Source of the DNA: Roseateles_B sp051857535
GTDB taxonomy: Bacteria > Pseudomonadota > Gammaproteobacteria > Burkholderiales > Burkholderiaceae_C
Reading direction: 5' to 3'
Length of the DNA: 64,000 nt
Assembly (NCBI RefSeq): GCF_051857535.1
Contig: NZ_JBPZGY010000001.1
Span: 186,001-250,000, forward strand
Shown here: positions 25,792 through 33,470 of the stretch, piece by piece
Layout of the letters: the number at the start of each line of letters is the position of its first letter
Position numbering within the stretch: the first letter of the stretch is position 1
The notes under the pieces: model-generated
Seen by the model: the letters and a program-made list of their open reading frames with translations, nothing else
Database searches by the model: none
Told to the model about the DNA's origin: nothing
Position numbers and translations under genes: made by a program

Positions 25792-27396
25792 ATGCATGAC
25801 AAAGTCCTGATCCTCGACTTCGGCTCCCAGGTCACCCAGCTGATCGCCCGCCGCGTCCGTGAGGCCCATGTCTACTGCGAGATCCATCCGAACGATGTGT
25901 CGGACGACTTCATCCGCAGCTATGCACCCAAGGCCATCATCCTGTCCGGCAGCCATGCATCGACCTACGAGGACCACGAGCTGCGCGCGCCGCAGGCCGT
26001 GTGGGACCTGGGAGTGCCCGTGCTGGGCATCTGCTACGGCATGTTCACGATGACCGTGCAGCTGGGCGGCCAGGTGGAGGCCAGCGAGCACCGCGAGTTC
26101 GGCTACGCCGAGGTCCGGGCCCACGGCCACACGAAGCTGCTGGACGGCCTGCAGGACTTCGCCACGCCGGAAGGCCACGGCATGCTCAAGGTCTGGATGA
26201 GCCACGGCGACAAGGTCACCGCGCTGCCCCCGGGCTTCACGCTGATGGCCTCCACGCCCAGCTGCCCGATCGCCGGCATGGCCAACGAGGCCAAGCGCTA
26301 CTATGCCGTGCAGTTCCACCCGGAAGTGACCCACACCGTGCAGGGCCATGCGCTGCTGACCCGCTTCGTGCGGGATATCGCCGGCTGCAAGGGCGACTGG
26401 GTCATGCGTGGCTACATCGAGGAAGCCGTCCAGAAGATCCGCGAGCAGGTGGGTGACGAGGAAGTCATCCTCGGCCTGTCGGGCGGCGTGGACTCCAGCG
26501 TGGCCGCGGCCCTGATCCACCGCGCCATCGGCGACCAGCTCACCTGCGTCTTCGTCGACCACGGCCTGCTACGCCTCAACGAAGGTGACATGGTCATGGA
26601 GATGTTCGAGGGCAAGCTGCATGCGCGTGTGATCCGCGTCGATGCCAGCGAACTCTTCCTGGGTCAACTGGCCGGCGTCACTGACCCGGAGAAAAAGCGC
26701 AAGATCATCGGCGGCCTGTTCGTGGACGTCTTCAAGGCGGAAGCGGAGAAGCTCAAGGCCAGCGGGCAGGGGCACAAGGGGGCGACCTTCCTGGCTCAAG
26801 GCACGATCTACCCCGACGTGGTGGAAAGTGGCGGCACCAAGACCAAGAAGGCCACCACCATCAAGAGCCACCACAACGTGGGCGGCCTGCCAGAGCAACT
26901 GGGCCTGAAGCTGCTGGAGCCGCTGCGCGAACTCTTCAAGGACGAGGTCCGCGAGCTGGGCGTGGCCCTGGGGCTGCCGCACGAGATGGTCTACCGTCAC
27001 CCGTTCCCGGGCCCGGGCCTGGGCGTGCGCATCCTGGGTGAGGTGAAGAGGGACTATGCTGACCTGCTGCGCCGTGCCGACGCCATCTTCATCGAGGAGT
27101 TGCGCAACTGGAAGGATGAAGCCTCGGGCAAGACTTGGTACGACCTCACCAGCCAGGCCTTCACCGTCTTCCTGCCCGTGAAGAGTGTGGGTGTGATGGG
27201 CGACGGCCGCACATATGACTACGTCGTGGCCTTGCGCGCAGTACAGACCAGCGACTTCATGACCGCTGACTGGGCAGAGCTACCGTATGGCCTGTTGAAG
27301 AAAGTGTCGGGGCGCATCATCAACGAGGTGCGGGGCATCAACCGCGTGACCTACGACGTGTCCAGCAAGCCGCCTGCGACGATCGAGTGGGAATGA
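25792..27396 (+). CDS. guaA: GMP synthase (glutamine-hydrolysing)
   Basis: GuaA aminates XMP to GMP. The 534-residue protein has a class-I glutamine amidotransferase domain with catalytic C81 in GICYGMF and FHPEVTH for the His/Glu pair. The ATP-pyrophosphatase domain has the PP-loop SGGVDSS near residues 229-235 and FVDHGLLR, and the C-terminal dimerisation domain ends in NRVTYDVSSKPPATIEWE. The ATG at 25792 matches the usual N-terminus; the GTG at 25780 would add four atypical residues. A terminator follows at 27443. Confidence 0.97.
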   Translation: MHDKVLILDFGSQVTQLIARRVREAHVYCEIHPNDVSDDFIRSYAPKAIILSGSHASTYEDHELRAPQAVWDLGVPVLGICYGMFTMTVQLGGQVEASEHREFGYAEVRAHGHTKLLDGLQDFATPEGHGMLKVWMSHGDKVTALPPGFTLMASTPSCPIAGMANEAKRYYAVQFHPEVTHTVQGHALLTRFVRDIAGCKGDWVMRGYIEEAVQKIREQVGDEEVILGLSGGVDSSVAAALIHRAIGDQLTCVFVDHGLLRLNEGDMVMEMFEGKLHARVIRVDASELFLGQLAGVTDPEKKRKIIGGLFVDVFKAEAEKLKASGQGHKGATFLAQGTIYPDVVESGGTKTKKATTIKSHHNVGGLPEQLGLKLLEPLRELFKDEVRELGVALGLPHEMVYRHPFPGPGLGVRILGEVKRDYADLLRRADAIFIEELRNWKDEASGKTWYDLTSQAFTVFLPVKSVGVMGDGRTYDYVVALRAVQTSDFMTADWAELPYGLLKKVSGRIINEVRGINRVTYDVSSKPPATIEWE

Positions 27397-27442
27397 TCAC
27401 GCGTCTGGCGTGTGCCGGCATCTGCTGGCAGTAAATGAACCT

Positions 27443-27474
27443 AAGCCCGCATCGTTGCGGGCTTTCATTTTTTT
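27443..27474 (+). terminator. Intrinsic terminator after guaA
   Basis: Stem AAGCCCGC / GCGGGCTT with a short loop, followed by TCATTTTTTT, 47 bp after the guaA stop. Confidence 0.85.
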
Positions 27475-27640
27475 GGCGTGGCGATGTCCTGCAAGATCGC
27501 CTGGTTCAGGCTCAGGCCTGCCACGAGCGTCTTCAGCCGCGCGACCTTTTCCCGCAACTGCTTGAGCTCACGGACCTGGTCGGGCCCTCAGGCTGCCGCG
27601 CTGCTTCTTCCGGCGATAGAAGGTCGCATCTGCCTCAGCG
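27475..27640 (-). pseudogene. IS3-family transposase orfA remnant, frameshifted and truncated
   Basis: On the minus strand, residues EADATFYRRKKQRGSL appear in one frame. A +1 shift then continues as DQVRELKQLREKVARLKTLV and AGLSLNQAILQDI. This is the end of the helix-turn-helix plus the leucine-zipper part of IS3/IS407-type OrfA, whose intact versions read like ATFYRWKKQYGGL and ENARLKRLVADLSLDK. The N-terminal start is not identifiable, and orfB is absent because the guaA terminator begins directly at the other edge. The element is dead and marks an old insertion at the border of the liv module. Confidence 0.75.
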
Positions 27641-28127
27641 GGTTGCCGCAGCACCGGAGGAGCCAGCTCCATCGCGACCCTGTGCAGGGGCCGGTACACG
27701 CCCACGTTGGCGCTATAACCAAGGCCCACGCGCAGCGAGGGGTGTGGTGTTCGCCGCTGGCGATGTGCCAGTGCAGGACGCCACCCAGTGAGACGGCGAG
27801 CGCCCAGCTCCAAGCGCGCTTCGGGACGAAGCACGCTGCCGGCGCACGGGGTGGCTGAAAGGGGGCGGTCACAGGTGTCGGCCTGGGGAGCGCGGCAAGA
27901 CGACAACGGGGCCTCATGACTCGGCGGCGATTCGAAAGCAGCAAGACATCCAGGAGAGCTTCGGCTTTCCTTTTTTTTGCTCCTGCGGAGCGCCAGCCCG
28001 CTTCGCATGAACCCTCCCGAGCTGTCAGCTGTCAACACGCACAGCACAGCCCATCACCTCTACGCGGCCGGGATGACCACAATCCCCACGAGCGGCCACG
28101 CTGGGGTAACTACCTAGTCTTCTACAG
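27641..28127. other. Gene-poor stretch between the IS remnant and the liv promoter
   Basis: About 490 bp without a convincing gene. Open frames on both strands give arginine- and proline-rich peptides without family likeness. A minus-strand frame with ARLELGARRL and RVGLGYSANVGVYRP leads into the orfA remnant and may be further insertion-sequence or host debris, but I cannot identify it. The segment from 28060 on becomes AT-richer toward the liv promoter. Confidence 0.5.
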
Positions 28128-28196
28128 TGGACATGGAATTTCCGAATTCATTATATTTATCATCATAAATTGATGACCGGAGATGCTCCATGTCCA
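28128..28196. promoter_or_regulatory. Perfect 10-bp inverted repeat in the liv promoter region
   Basis: TGGACATGGA (28128-28137) and its exact complement TCCATGTCCA (28187-28196) enclose 49 bp of AT-rich DNA. They could be paired operator half-sites for the GntR regulator encoded downstream, or the ends of a small remnant element. Confidence 0.45.
28155..28170. promoter_or_regulatory. Candidate operator ATTTAT-CATC-ATAAAT
   Basis: A 6-bp perfect inverted repeat with a 4-bp spacer lies in the only strongly AT-rich patch of the region, about 85 bp before the livH-like start. Size and symmetry fit a GntR-family site, but it does not match a known FadR-type consensus. Confidence 0.4.
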
Positions 28197-28253
28197 TCGT
28201 CCCCCGCAGCAGGTTCCGACCCTGTCCGTGGGCCCTTCGCGAGGGCCAACGCC

Positions 28254-29111
28254 ATGCTTGAGATCGCCCTGTTCACGATCAGCCGCGGATCGGTCTATGC
28301 CTTGGTGGCCGTGGGCTTCGTGCTCGTGTTCTCCGTGGGCGGGGTGCTCAATCTGGCACACGGCTCGCTGTTCATGCTCGGAGGCTATTTCACGTACCTC
28401 TTCCATGAGCATGTCTTCGGTGGACGCTGGCTGCTGCTGGCCATCGCACTGGCCGTGGCAGCGACCTGCACGGTGGCTGCCTTGCTCTATGCCGTGCTGC
28501 TGCACCGCCGCTTGCAGTCGGGCTCCTACGTCATGGTTATGTCTTTGTCCGTGGCCTTGTTCATCGAACAATGCCTCAGGGCATGCCTGGGCGCCACGAG
28601 CACCGGCGTGCCGGCGCTGTTGCCCGGGAGTCAGGTCCTGCTGGGCGTGCGCCTGCTCAAGCTCGAGATGCTGCTGTTCCCCTTGGCCGCAGCGCTGCTG
28701 GCTGCGCTGTGGGTCTTTCTGCATCACACGGCGCTGGGCAAGTCCATCATCGCGGTGGCTCAGAACCGCCAGGGTGCCTTGTTGGTGGGCATGGACGCAT
28801 CGGCCGTGGTGGGCGCCACGGTGGTGCTGTCCGCGGCGCTGGCCGCCTTCGCCGGCGCGGTAGTCGCTCCCGCAATCATCCTGGTCCCGACCATCTGGTC
28901 CTACTGGCTGGTGAAGGCCTTCGCGATCGCCATCCTGGGTGGCCTGGGCAGCCTGCCAGGGGCTGTGATGGCAGCCTTTGTGCTGAGCTTCGCCGAGGTG
29001 GTGACCACCTTTGCCCTGTCGGATCAGTTCGCCGACCTGGTGGCCCTGCTGGTCATCGTGCTGGTGCTCATCCTGCGTCCGTCCGGCCTCGTCGCGGTGA
29101 GAAGCCTATGA
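28254..29111 (+). CDS. Branched-chain amino acid-type ABC transporter permease (LivH-like)
   Basis: This 285-residue inner-membrane permease has about eight hydrophobic segments. It shows family motifs near the N-terminus (SRGSVYALVAVGFVLVFSV, GGVLNLAHGSLFMLGGY) and LGGLGSLPGAVMAAFVL plus LVLILRPSGL at the C-terminus. ATG 28254 is chosen because GAGG lies about 12 bp upstream and the protein then starts like other LivH proteins (MLEIALFTISRG); an earlier ATG at 28173 would add a non-membrane leader. It is the first gene of the liv module and overlaps livM by 4 bp. Confidence 0.9.
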   Translation: MLEIALFTISRGSVYALVAVGFVLVFSVGGVLNLAHGSLFMLGGYFTYLFHEHVFGGRWLLLAIALAVAATCTVAALLYAVLLHRRLQSGSYVMVMSLSVALFIEQCLRACLGATSTGVPALLPGSQVLLGVRLLKLEMLLFPLAAALLAALWVFLHHTALGKSIIAVAQNRQGALLVGMDASAVVGATVVLSAALAAFAGAVVAPAIILVPTIWSYWLVKAFAIAILGGLGSLPGAVMAAFVLSFAEVVTTFALSDQFADLVALLVIVLVLILRPSGLVAVRSL

Positions 29112-30082
29112 GCAGGCCTCGTGTTCTGTCCAGCGTGCCGCCGCTGGGCGTTGCGCTGGTGGCTGCGGCCGCGGCAACGGGCCTGTTTGGCCAATCGCCC
29201 TATGTGCATGAGCTGCTGATCCTGGGCGTCGTCTATGCGCAATTCGCCGCCAGCTGGGATCTGTTGTGCGGGCCGACCGAACTCGACAACTTCGGCCACG
29301 CCGTGTTCATCGGCGGTGCCGCCTACGGCTCGGCGATATTGGGCCGGCAGTTGGGGCTGGAACCCTGGCTGTCGGTGCCTGTCGCCGCGGCGATGGCCGC
29401 GATTATCGGCACCGCCATCGGCGGTCTGACCCTGAGGTTGCGTGGCCCCTATTTCTCGCTGGCGACCATCGCCGTCGCGGCATTGGCCTACAAGCTGACC
29501 TTCATCCTTTCACGCTACACGGGCGGTGAGGAGGGCTTGTCCGGTCTGCGTCCCTTCAGCCATGACGTGGGGACGGACCTCCTGCTGTGTCTGCTGCTCT
29601 TCTCGGTGTCTTTTCTCGGCATGCATGTCTTCATGCGCTCGCGCTGGGGGCTGGTCCTGCGCGCAACGCGCCACCACGAGGATGCAGTCATCGCCTGTGG
29701 CTTCAACACAGCCGCCTACAAGGTCCTGGCGTTCACGCTCAGCGGCTTTCTGGCGGGCATTGGCGGGGCGATGTACGGCCACACCCAGATGCAGGCGAAC
29801 CCTGACCTGCTGTCGGGCAACTTGTCCGTGATGATCGTGCTGCTGGCCACCGTGGGCGGGCGCGGCACATTGATCGGACCGGCCACGGGTGCTGCGCTGC
29901 TCATTTTGCTCAGCGAAGGCTTGCGAGCCTTCGAGCAGTACCGCGCCGTGATTTTTACCGGGCTGTTGATCTTGCTGGTCTACCTGAATCCGGACGGCCT
30001 TGCCAATAGCACCTGGCTGAAGCGCCGAACCTGGCTGCAGCGCCTGGTCCTCCCGCGCGGACAGGGGGAGGGCGCGCCATGA
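29108..30082 (+). CDS. Branched-chain amino acid-type ABC transporter permease (LivM-like)
   Basis: This 324-residue second permease shows the LivM pattern: ELLILGVVYAQFAASWDLLCG, NFGHAVFIGGAAYGSAIL, LRLRGPYFSLATIAVAAL, the ATP-binding-protein contact region around RSRWGLVLRATRHHEDAV, and a GFLAGIGGAMYGH loop. It starts inside the livH stop (ATGA) and its stop overlaps livG, so the permease genes and ATPase genes are translationally coupled. It would form the membrane channel with the LivH-like protein. Confidence 0.9.
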   Translation: MSRPRVLSSVPPLGVALVAAAAATGLFGQSPYVHELLILGVVYAQFAASWDLLCGPTELDNFGHAVFIGGAAYGSAILGRQLGLEPWLSVPVAAAMAAIIGTAIGGLTLRLRGPYFSLATIAVAALAYKLTFILSRYTGGEEGLSGLRPFSHDVGTDLLLCLLLFSVSFLGMHVFMRSRWGLVLRATRHHEDAVIACGFNTAAYKVLAFTLSGFLAGIGGAMYGHTQMQANPDLLSGNLSVMIVLLATVGGRGTLIGPATGAALLILLSEGLRAFEQYRAVIFTGLLILLVYLNPDGLANSTWLKRRTWLQRLVLPRGQGEGAP

Positions 30083-30810
30083 GCCTGCTCGTCGTGACAG
30101 GGCTGACCAAGCGTTTCGGTGGCCTGTGCGCAGTCAAGGACCTCGGCTTCGAGATCGACGCCGGCAGCATTCAAGGGGTCATCGGGCCGAACGGTGCCGG
30201 CAAGACCAGCCTGTTCAACCTGCTGACAGGCTTTCTGCCCGCAGACCGGGGCTCCGTCCGGCTGGAGGGCACCGAGCTGCTGGGGCGCCGCCCACATGTG
30301 ATCGCCCGCCTGGGCTTGGCGCGGAGCTTCCAGCTGGCACGTCCCTTTGCTGGCCTGACCGCATTGGAAACGTTGATGCTGCCGTTGAGCCTGCCTGCCC
30401 GCAGGGCCGGCTTCGCAGAGCGGAGCGCGCAGGCCAGGGAGCTTCTTGACGTGCTCGGACTGTCCCACAAGGCCGACACGCTCAGCGAGGCGCTCAATCA
30501 GGGCGAATTGCGCCTGCTGGACATCGCCCGGGCTCTGGCTGCGCAGCCGCGACTGCTCCTGCTGGACGAGCCTTTCTCCGGCTTGGGGACGCCGGCGGTG
30601 CGGCGAGTGGTCCAGTGCCTGCGCGAGCGTCGCCAGACGGGAGGCACGACGCTCATCATCGAGCACCGCCTGCGCGAACTGATGCCGCTGATCGACCGAG
30701 CCCTCGTGCTGAACTTCGGCGCCCGACTGGCTGAGGGCACGCCACAGGCCATTGCCAGCGATGAGCAGGTCATTGAGGCCTATCTGGGGCGGCAGGGGGC
30801 GGAGGTATGA
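30079..30810 (+). CDS. Branched-chain amino acid-type ABC transporter ATP-binding protein (LivG-like)
   Basis: This 243-residue cytoplasmic ABC ATPase has Walker A GPNGAGKTSLFN (about residues 36-47) and Walker B LLLLDEPFSGLG. The signature segment is ALNQGELRLLDIARAL, where the usual LSGGQ is replaced by LNQGE, a variation common in LivG-like proteins, which often read LPYGxQR. H-loop histidine is in IIEHRLREL. It overlaps livM and livF by 4 bp on each side. The pairing of two different ATPases is normal for this transporter family. Confidence 0.9.
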   Translation: MSLLVVTGLTKRFGGLCAVKDLGFEIDAGSIQGVIGPNGAGKTSLFNLLTGFLPADRGSVRLEGTELLGRRPHVIARLGLARSFQLARPFAGLTALETLMLPLSLPARRAGFAERSAQARELLDVLGLSHKADTLSEALNQGELRLLDIARALAAQPRLLLLDEPFSGLGTPAVRRVVQCLRERRQTGGTTLIIEHRLRELMPLIDRALVLNFGARLAEGTPQAIASDEQVIEAYLGRQGAEV

Positions 30811-31604
30811 GCGCGGTTAAGAGCGCGGTTAAGAGCGTGGGCATGGGCATGGGCGCAGCCACGGACAGCGAATGCACCTCTGGAGCGACGACGGGGCGTG
30901 GTGGTCTGTCCATAGAGAGGCTCTGCGCCTCCTATGGCGGCATGGCCGTGCTTCATGGAGTCTCCCTGTGCGTGCATCCCGGCGAGCTGGTGGTCCTGAT
31001 AGGTCCCAATGGAGCGGGCAAGACCACGTTGCTGCGCGCAGTGTCGGGTCTGCTGGCGTCGACGGGTGGCATTGAGCTGGGTGGCAGGTCCTTGCAAGGC
31101 TGTTCGCCGCGCCAGGTGGTGCAGGCGGGGGTGATCCACGCGCCAGAAGGCAGGCAGCTCTTCCCCGACCTCAGCGTGGAGGACAACATGCGGCTGGGCG
31201 CCCACCTGCGCCGCGATCGCGAAGGCGTGGAGGCAGACGTTGACCAGGTCTGCGAACTGTTCCCGGTGTTGCGAGCCCGCTTGCGCCAGCGTGCCGCCTC
31301 GCTCAGCGGTGGAGAGCAGCAGATGCTGGCCATCGCTCGTGCGCTGATGGGCCGGCCTGCCGTGCTGATGCTGGATGAGCCGTCCTTTGGCGTCGCTCCC
31401 TTGATTGTTGAGCGCCTGTTCGAGGTGCTGCGACTGCTCAATGCCCAGGGCTTGACCGCGCTGGTGGTCGAGCAGAACGCGCAGCTCGCGCTCGCCAACT
31501 CGCATCGAGCCTATGTGTTGGAGGATGGCCGCATCGTCATGCAGGGCGCCAGCGCCGAACTCGCCCGCCACCCCGGTGTGCGCCAGGCCTACCTGGGCCT
31601 TTGA
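30807..31604 (+). CDS. Branched-chain amino acid-type ABC transporter ATP-binding protein (LivF-like)
   Basis: This 265-residue ABC ATPase has Walker A GPNGAGKTTLLR, signature LSGGEQQML, Walker B VLMLDEPSFG and the Q-loop region VIHAPEGRQLFPDLSVEDN, which is typical of LivF. The first 35 residues before GLSIERLCASYGG are an unusual low-complexity extension encoded by tandem DNA repeats. Translation might instead begin at an internal ATG (30843 or 30849). It ends 28 bp before the RidA-like gene. Confidence 0.9.
   Translation: MSAVKSAVKSVGMGMGAATDSECTSGATTGRGGLSIERLCASYGGMAVLHGVSLCVHPGELVVLIGPNGAGKTTLLRAVSGLLASTGGIELGGRSLQGCSPRQVVQAGVIHAPEGRQLFPDLSVEDNMRLGAHLRRDREGVEADVDQVCELFPVLRARLRQRAASLSGGEQQMLAIARALMGRPAVLMLDEPSFGVAPLIVERLFEVLRLLNAQGLTALVVEQNAQLALANSHRAYVLEDGRIVMQGASAELARHPGVRQAYLGL
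30809..30832 (+). repeat. Tandem 12-bp repeat at the start of the livF-like gene
   Basis: GAGCGCGGTTAA occurs twice without a gap, with a third partial copy, then GGGCAT repeated. The units are in frame and create the AVKSAVKS and GMGMG segments of the protein N-terminus. Confidence 0.8.
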
Positions 31605-31632
31605 ATCCCTTTGCCCATTCAGGAGACATGCC

Positions 31633-32028
31633 ATGAACACCATGTTGGACCCCCAGACCATTGCGCCGCCGTACCGCCACCGCTACTCGCATGCTTTTGT
31701 CGTGCCACCCAACTCACGCCTGTTGTTCAGTTCGGGGACGGTGGGCGTCGATCCTGCTGGAGAGGTGCCTACGGATTTCGGGCGACAGGTCGAGCTGGTC
31801 ATGATGAACCTGACCGAGATCCTGCGCGCTGCGGAGATGGACTGGGACGACGTCGTCAAGTTCACCGGCTATCTGAAGCCCCAGTGCGATATGGCGACCT
31901 TTGCTGAAATCCGCCACCGCTACTTCGGCAGCGTCAAGCCAGCCATGACGCTGGCCTGGGTAGCCGGGCTGGTGGATGCTCGCTGGATGCTCGAGGTGGA
32001 GATCGTGGCGGCCAGGGCCGCGCATTGA
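31633..32028 (+). CDS. RidA-family protein (YjgF/YER057c/UK114)
   Basis: This 131-residue RidA-superfamily protein shows LLFSSGTVGVDPAGEVPTDF, QVELVMMNLTEILRAAEMDW, VVKFTGYL and VDARWMLEVEIVAAR. R117 sits where RidA enzymes keep the arginine that binds the 2-imino acid carboxylate. True RidA hydrolyses reactive enamine/imine products of PLP enzymes; other subfamilies act as aminoacrylate or aromatic-pathway deaminases. AGGAG lies 8-12 bp upstream of the ATG. Its place inside an amino-acid-type transporter cluster suggests an imine intermediate in breakdown of the imported substrate; that is inference. Confidence 0.85.
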   Translation: MNTMLDPQTIAPPYRHRYSHAFVVPPNSRLLFSSGTVGVDPAGEVPTDFGRQVELVMMNLTEILRAAEMDWDDVVKFTGYLKPQCDMATFAEIRHRYFGSVKPAMTLAWVAGLVDARWMLEVEIVAARAAH

Positions 32029-32092
32029 ACAAGGGGTGGCCGCGCCCGCGCACATACCCAGCAAGCCTGCATGCATGGAAGGAGGAAAGCAC

Positions 32093-33340
32093 ATGAGCAC
32101 GACGAAGACACTTGTGATCCAGGCCCCGCCGCTGGACGCACGACGGCGCTGGCTGCGCGCCTGGACCGTGGCCGCACTGGCGGGCGGTGGCCTGCTGCCG
32201 GTCTTCGCCCAGAACAGCGTGAAGATCGGTGTGATCGCACCCTTCAACACGCCGCCGGGCGACGGGCTGCTGAACGCGGCGCGCATGGCCGCCGAGGACA
32301 TCAACGCGGCGGGTGGGATTGGCGGGCGCAAGCTCGAACTCATGATCGCCAACGACGAGTACAAGCCCGATGGCGCGGCCAATGCCTACAAGAAGCTTGC
32401 CCTGTCGGACAAGGTCGTGGCGGTGGTGGGCACTGCCTCCAGCGGCGCGGCCCTGGCCGTCATCGACCAGATGCTGCGCTACCGGGTGCCCTTTGTCTCG
32501 ACCGGCGCGGCCACGCTGCAGCTGTCCGAACGTGTGTCGCAGGACTACGGCCGGCACAAGTACTGGTTCCGGGTGATGCACACCACCCAGGAGATGGCCG
32601 GCGCCCTGAGCGACTTCGCCGTGCGCTGCCTGCTCAAGGAGAAGGGCTACCGCCGCGCAGCCATCCTGGCCGAGAACGCGGTCTGGGCCAAGGGACTGCT
32701 GCCTGCGCTGAAGCAGAACCTCGAGCAGGCGGGCGTCCAGATCGTGGCCGACGAGGGCTTTGACGTCGACACCAAGGACTTCAAGCCGCTGCTGAGCAAG
32801 ATCATGCGTACTGATCCGCAGTACATCATCGACCTGTCCTCCCATGTGGACGGTGCGATCTACGTCAAGCAGTGGGGCGAGCTGCAGGGGCCGCCCATGT
32901 TTGGCGTCAACGCTTCGGGTGCATCCACACGCTTCTGGAAGGACACCGAGGGGCGTGCGGTGAGCCACATGAACCTGATGACCGGCAGCCAGCGCGTGGC
33001 CCTGACGCCCAAGACCATTCCCTGGTACGACCGCTACGTCACCCGCTACAAGGTCTCCCCCGACTACACCAGCGGCTACACCTATGACGCGCTGTTCCTG
33101 CTCAAGCAGGCCATCGAGAAAGGCGGCAGCGAGCCCGACAAGCTCGTGGCCGCCATGGAGGCCTCCGACCACGTCGGCGTGGTCGCACGCTGGGCCTTCG
33201 AGAAGAACCACAACGCCAGGTTTGGTCCAGGCTTTCGTGCCATCGGTGTCAACCAATGGCGTCCTGATGGCGAGCGCAGTGTTGTCTGGCCGCCCGAGGT
33301 CCGCACCGAGCCGCTGGCGCTGCCGCCCTGGAAGCAGTGA
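32093..33340 (+). CDS. Branched-chain amino acid-type ABC transporter substrate-binding protein
   Basis: This 415-residue periplasmic binding protein (Peripla_BP_6 type) has a signal peptide with a basic, twin-arginine-like start (DARRRWLRAWTVAALAGGG) ending near FAQ, residue 40. The mature part begins NSVKIGVIAPFNTPPGDGLL, followed by AARMAAEDINAAGGIGG, VVGTASSGAALAVIDQM and YTSGYTYDALFLLKQAIEK, all typical. A GGAGGAAAG ribosome site precedes the ATG. The ligand pocket cannot be read from sequence, so the substrate may be an amino acid, an amide or an aromatic acid. A large hairpin follows the stop. Confidence 0.9.
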   Translation: MSTTKTLVIQAPPLDARRRWLRAWTVAALAGGGLLPVFAQNSVKIGVIAPFNTPPGDGLLNAARMAAEDINAAGGIGGRKLELMIANDEYKPDGAANAYKKLALSDKVVAVVGTASSGAALAVIDQMLRYRVPFVSTGAATLQLSERVSQDYGRHKYWFRVMHTTQEMAGALSDFAVRCLLKEKGYRRAAILAENAVWAKGLLPALKQNLEQAGVQIVADEGFDVDTKDFKPLLSKIMRTDPQYIIDLSSHVDGAIYVKQWGELQGPPMFGVNASGASTRFWKDTEGRAVSHMNLMTGSQRVALTPKTIPWYDRYVTRYKVSPDYTSGYTYDALFLLKQAIEKGGSEPDKLVAAMEASDHVGVVARWAFEKNHNARFGPGFRAIGVNQWRPDGERSVVWPPEVRTEPLALPPWKQ

Positions 33341-33350
33341 AGCCTGTCCG

Positions 33351-33386
33351 CAGGCGGTCTGCAGGTCTCGCCCTGCAGACCGCCTG
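33351..33386 (+). other. 15-bp perfect hairpin between binding-protein and dehydrogenase genes
   Basis: Arms CAGGCGGTCTGCAGG and CCTGCAGACCGCCTG enclose a 6-nt loop, 10 bp after the stop of the binding-protein gene. There is no T-run. It could protect the upstream mRNA from 3' exonucleases or partly terminate. Confidence 0.7.
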
Positions 33387-33470
33387 GGGCTTGGCCGCCG
33401 CAGCCACATGCCCACGCGCCAGGGCGGCATTCAGGGCCCACATGCCCGCAGACTGAAGAATGGAGCCCCC

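Noticed and set aside
24439..26562. Open frame of 707 codons antisense to the MFS gene and guaA
   Set aside because: It crosses two real genes and their junction and shows only low-complexity His/Gln/Gly sequence.
27916..28173. Plus-strand open frame before the livH-like gene
   Set aside because: 85 codons with no ribosome site and no family likeness; the last codons fall in the AT-rich promoter patch, and the composition changes abruptly along it.
28173..28253. Upstream ATG as start of the livH-like gene
   Set aside because: It would add 27 polar residues before the first membrane helix, while ATG 28254 has a ribosome site and a family-like N-terminus.
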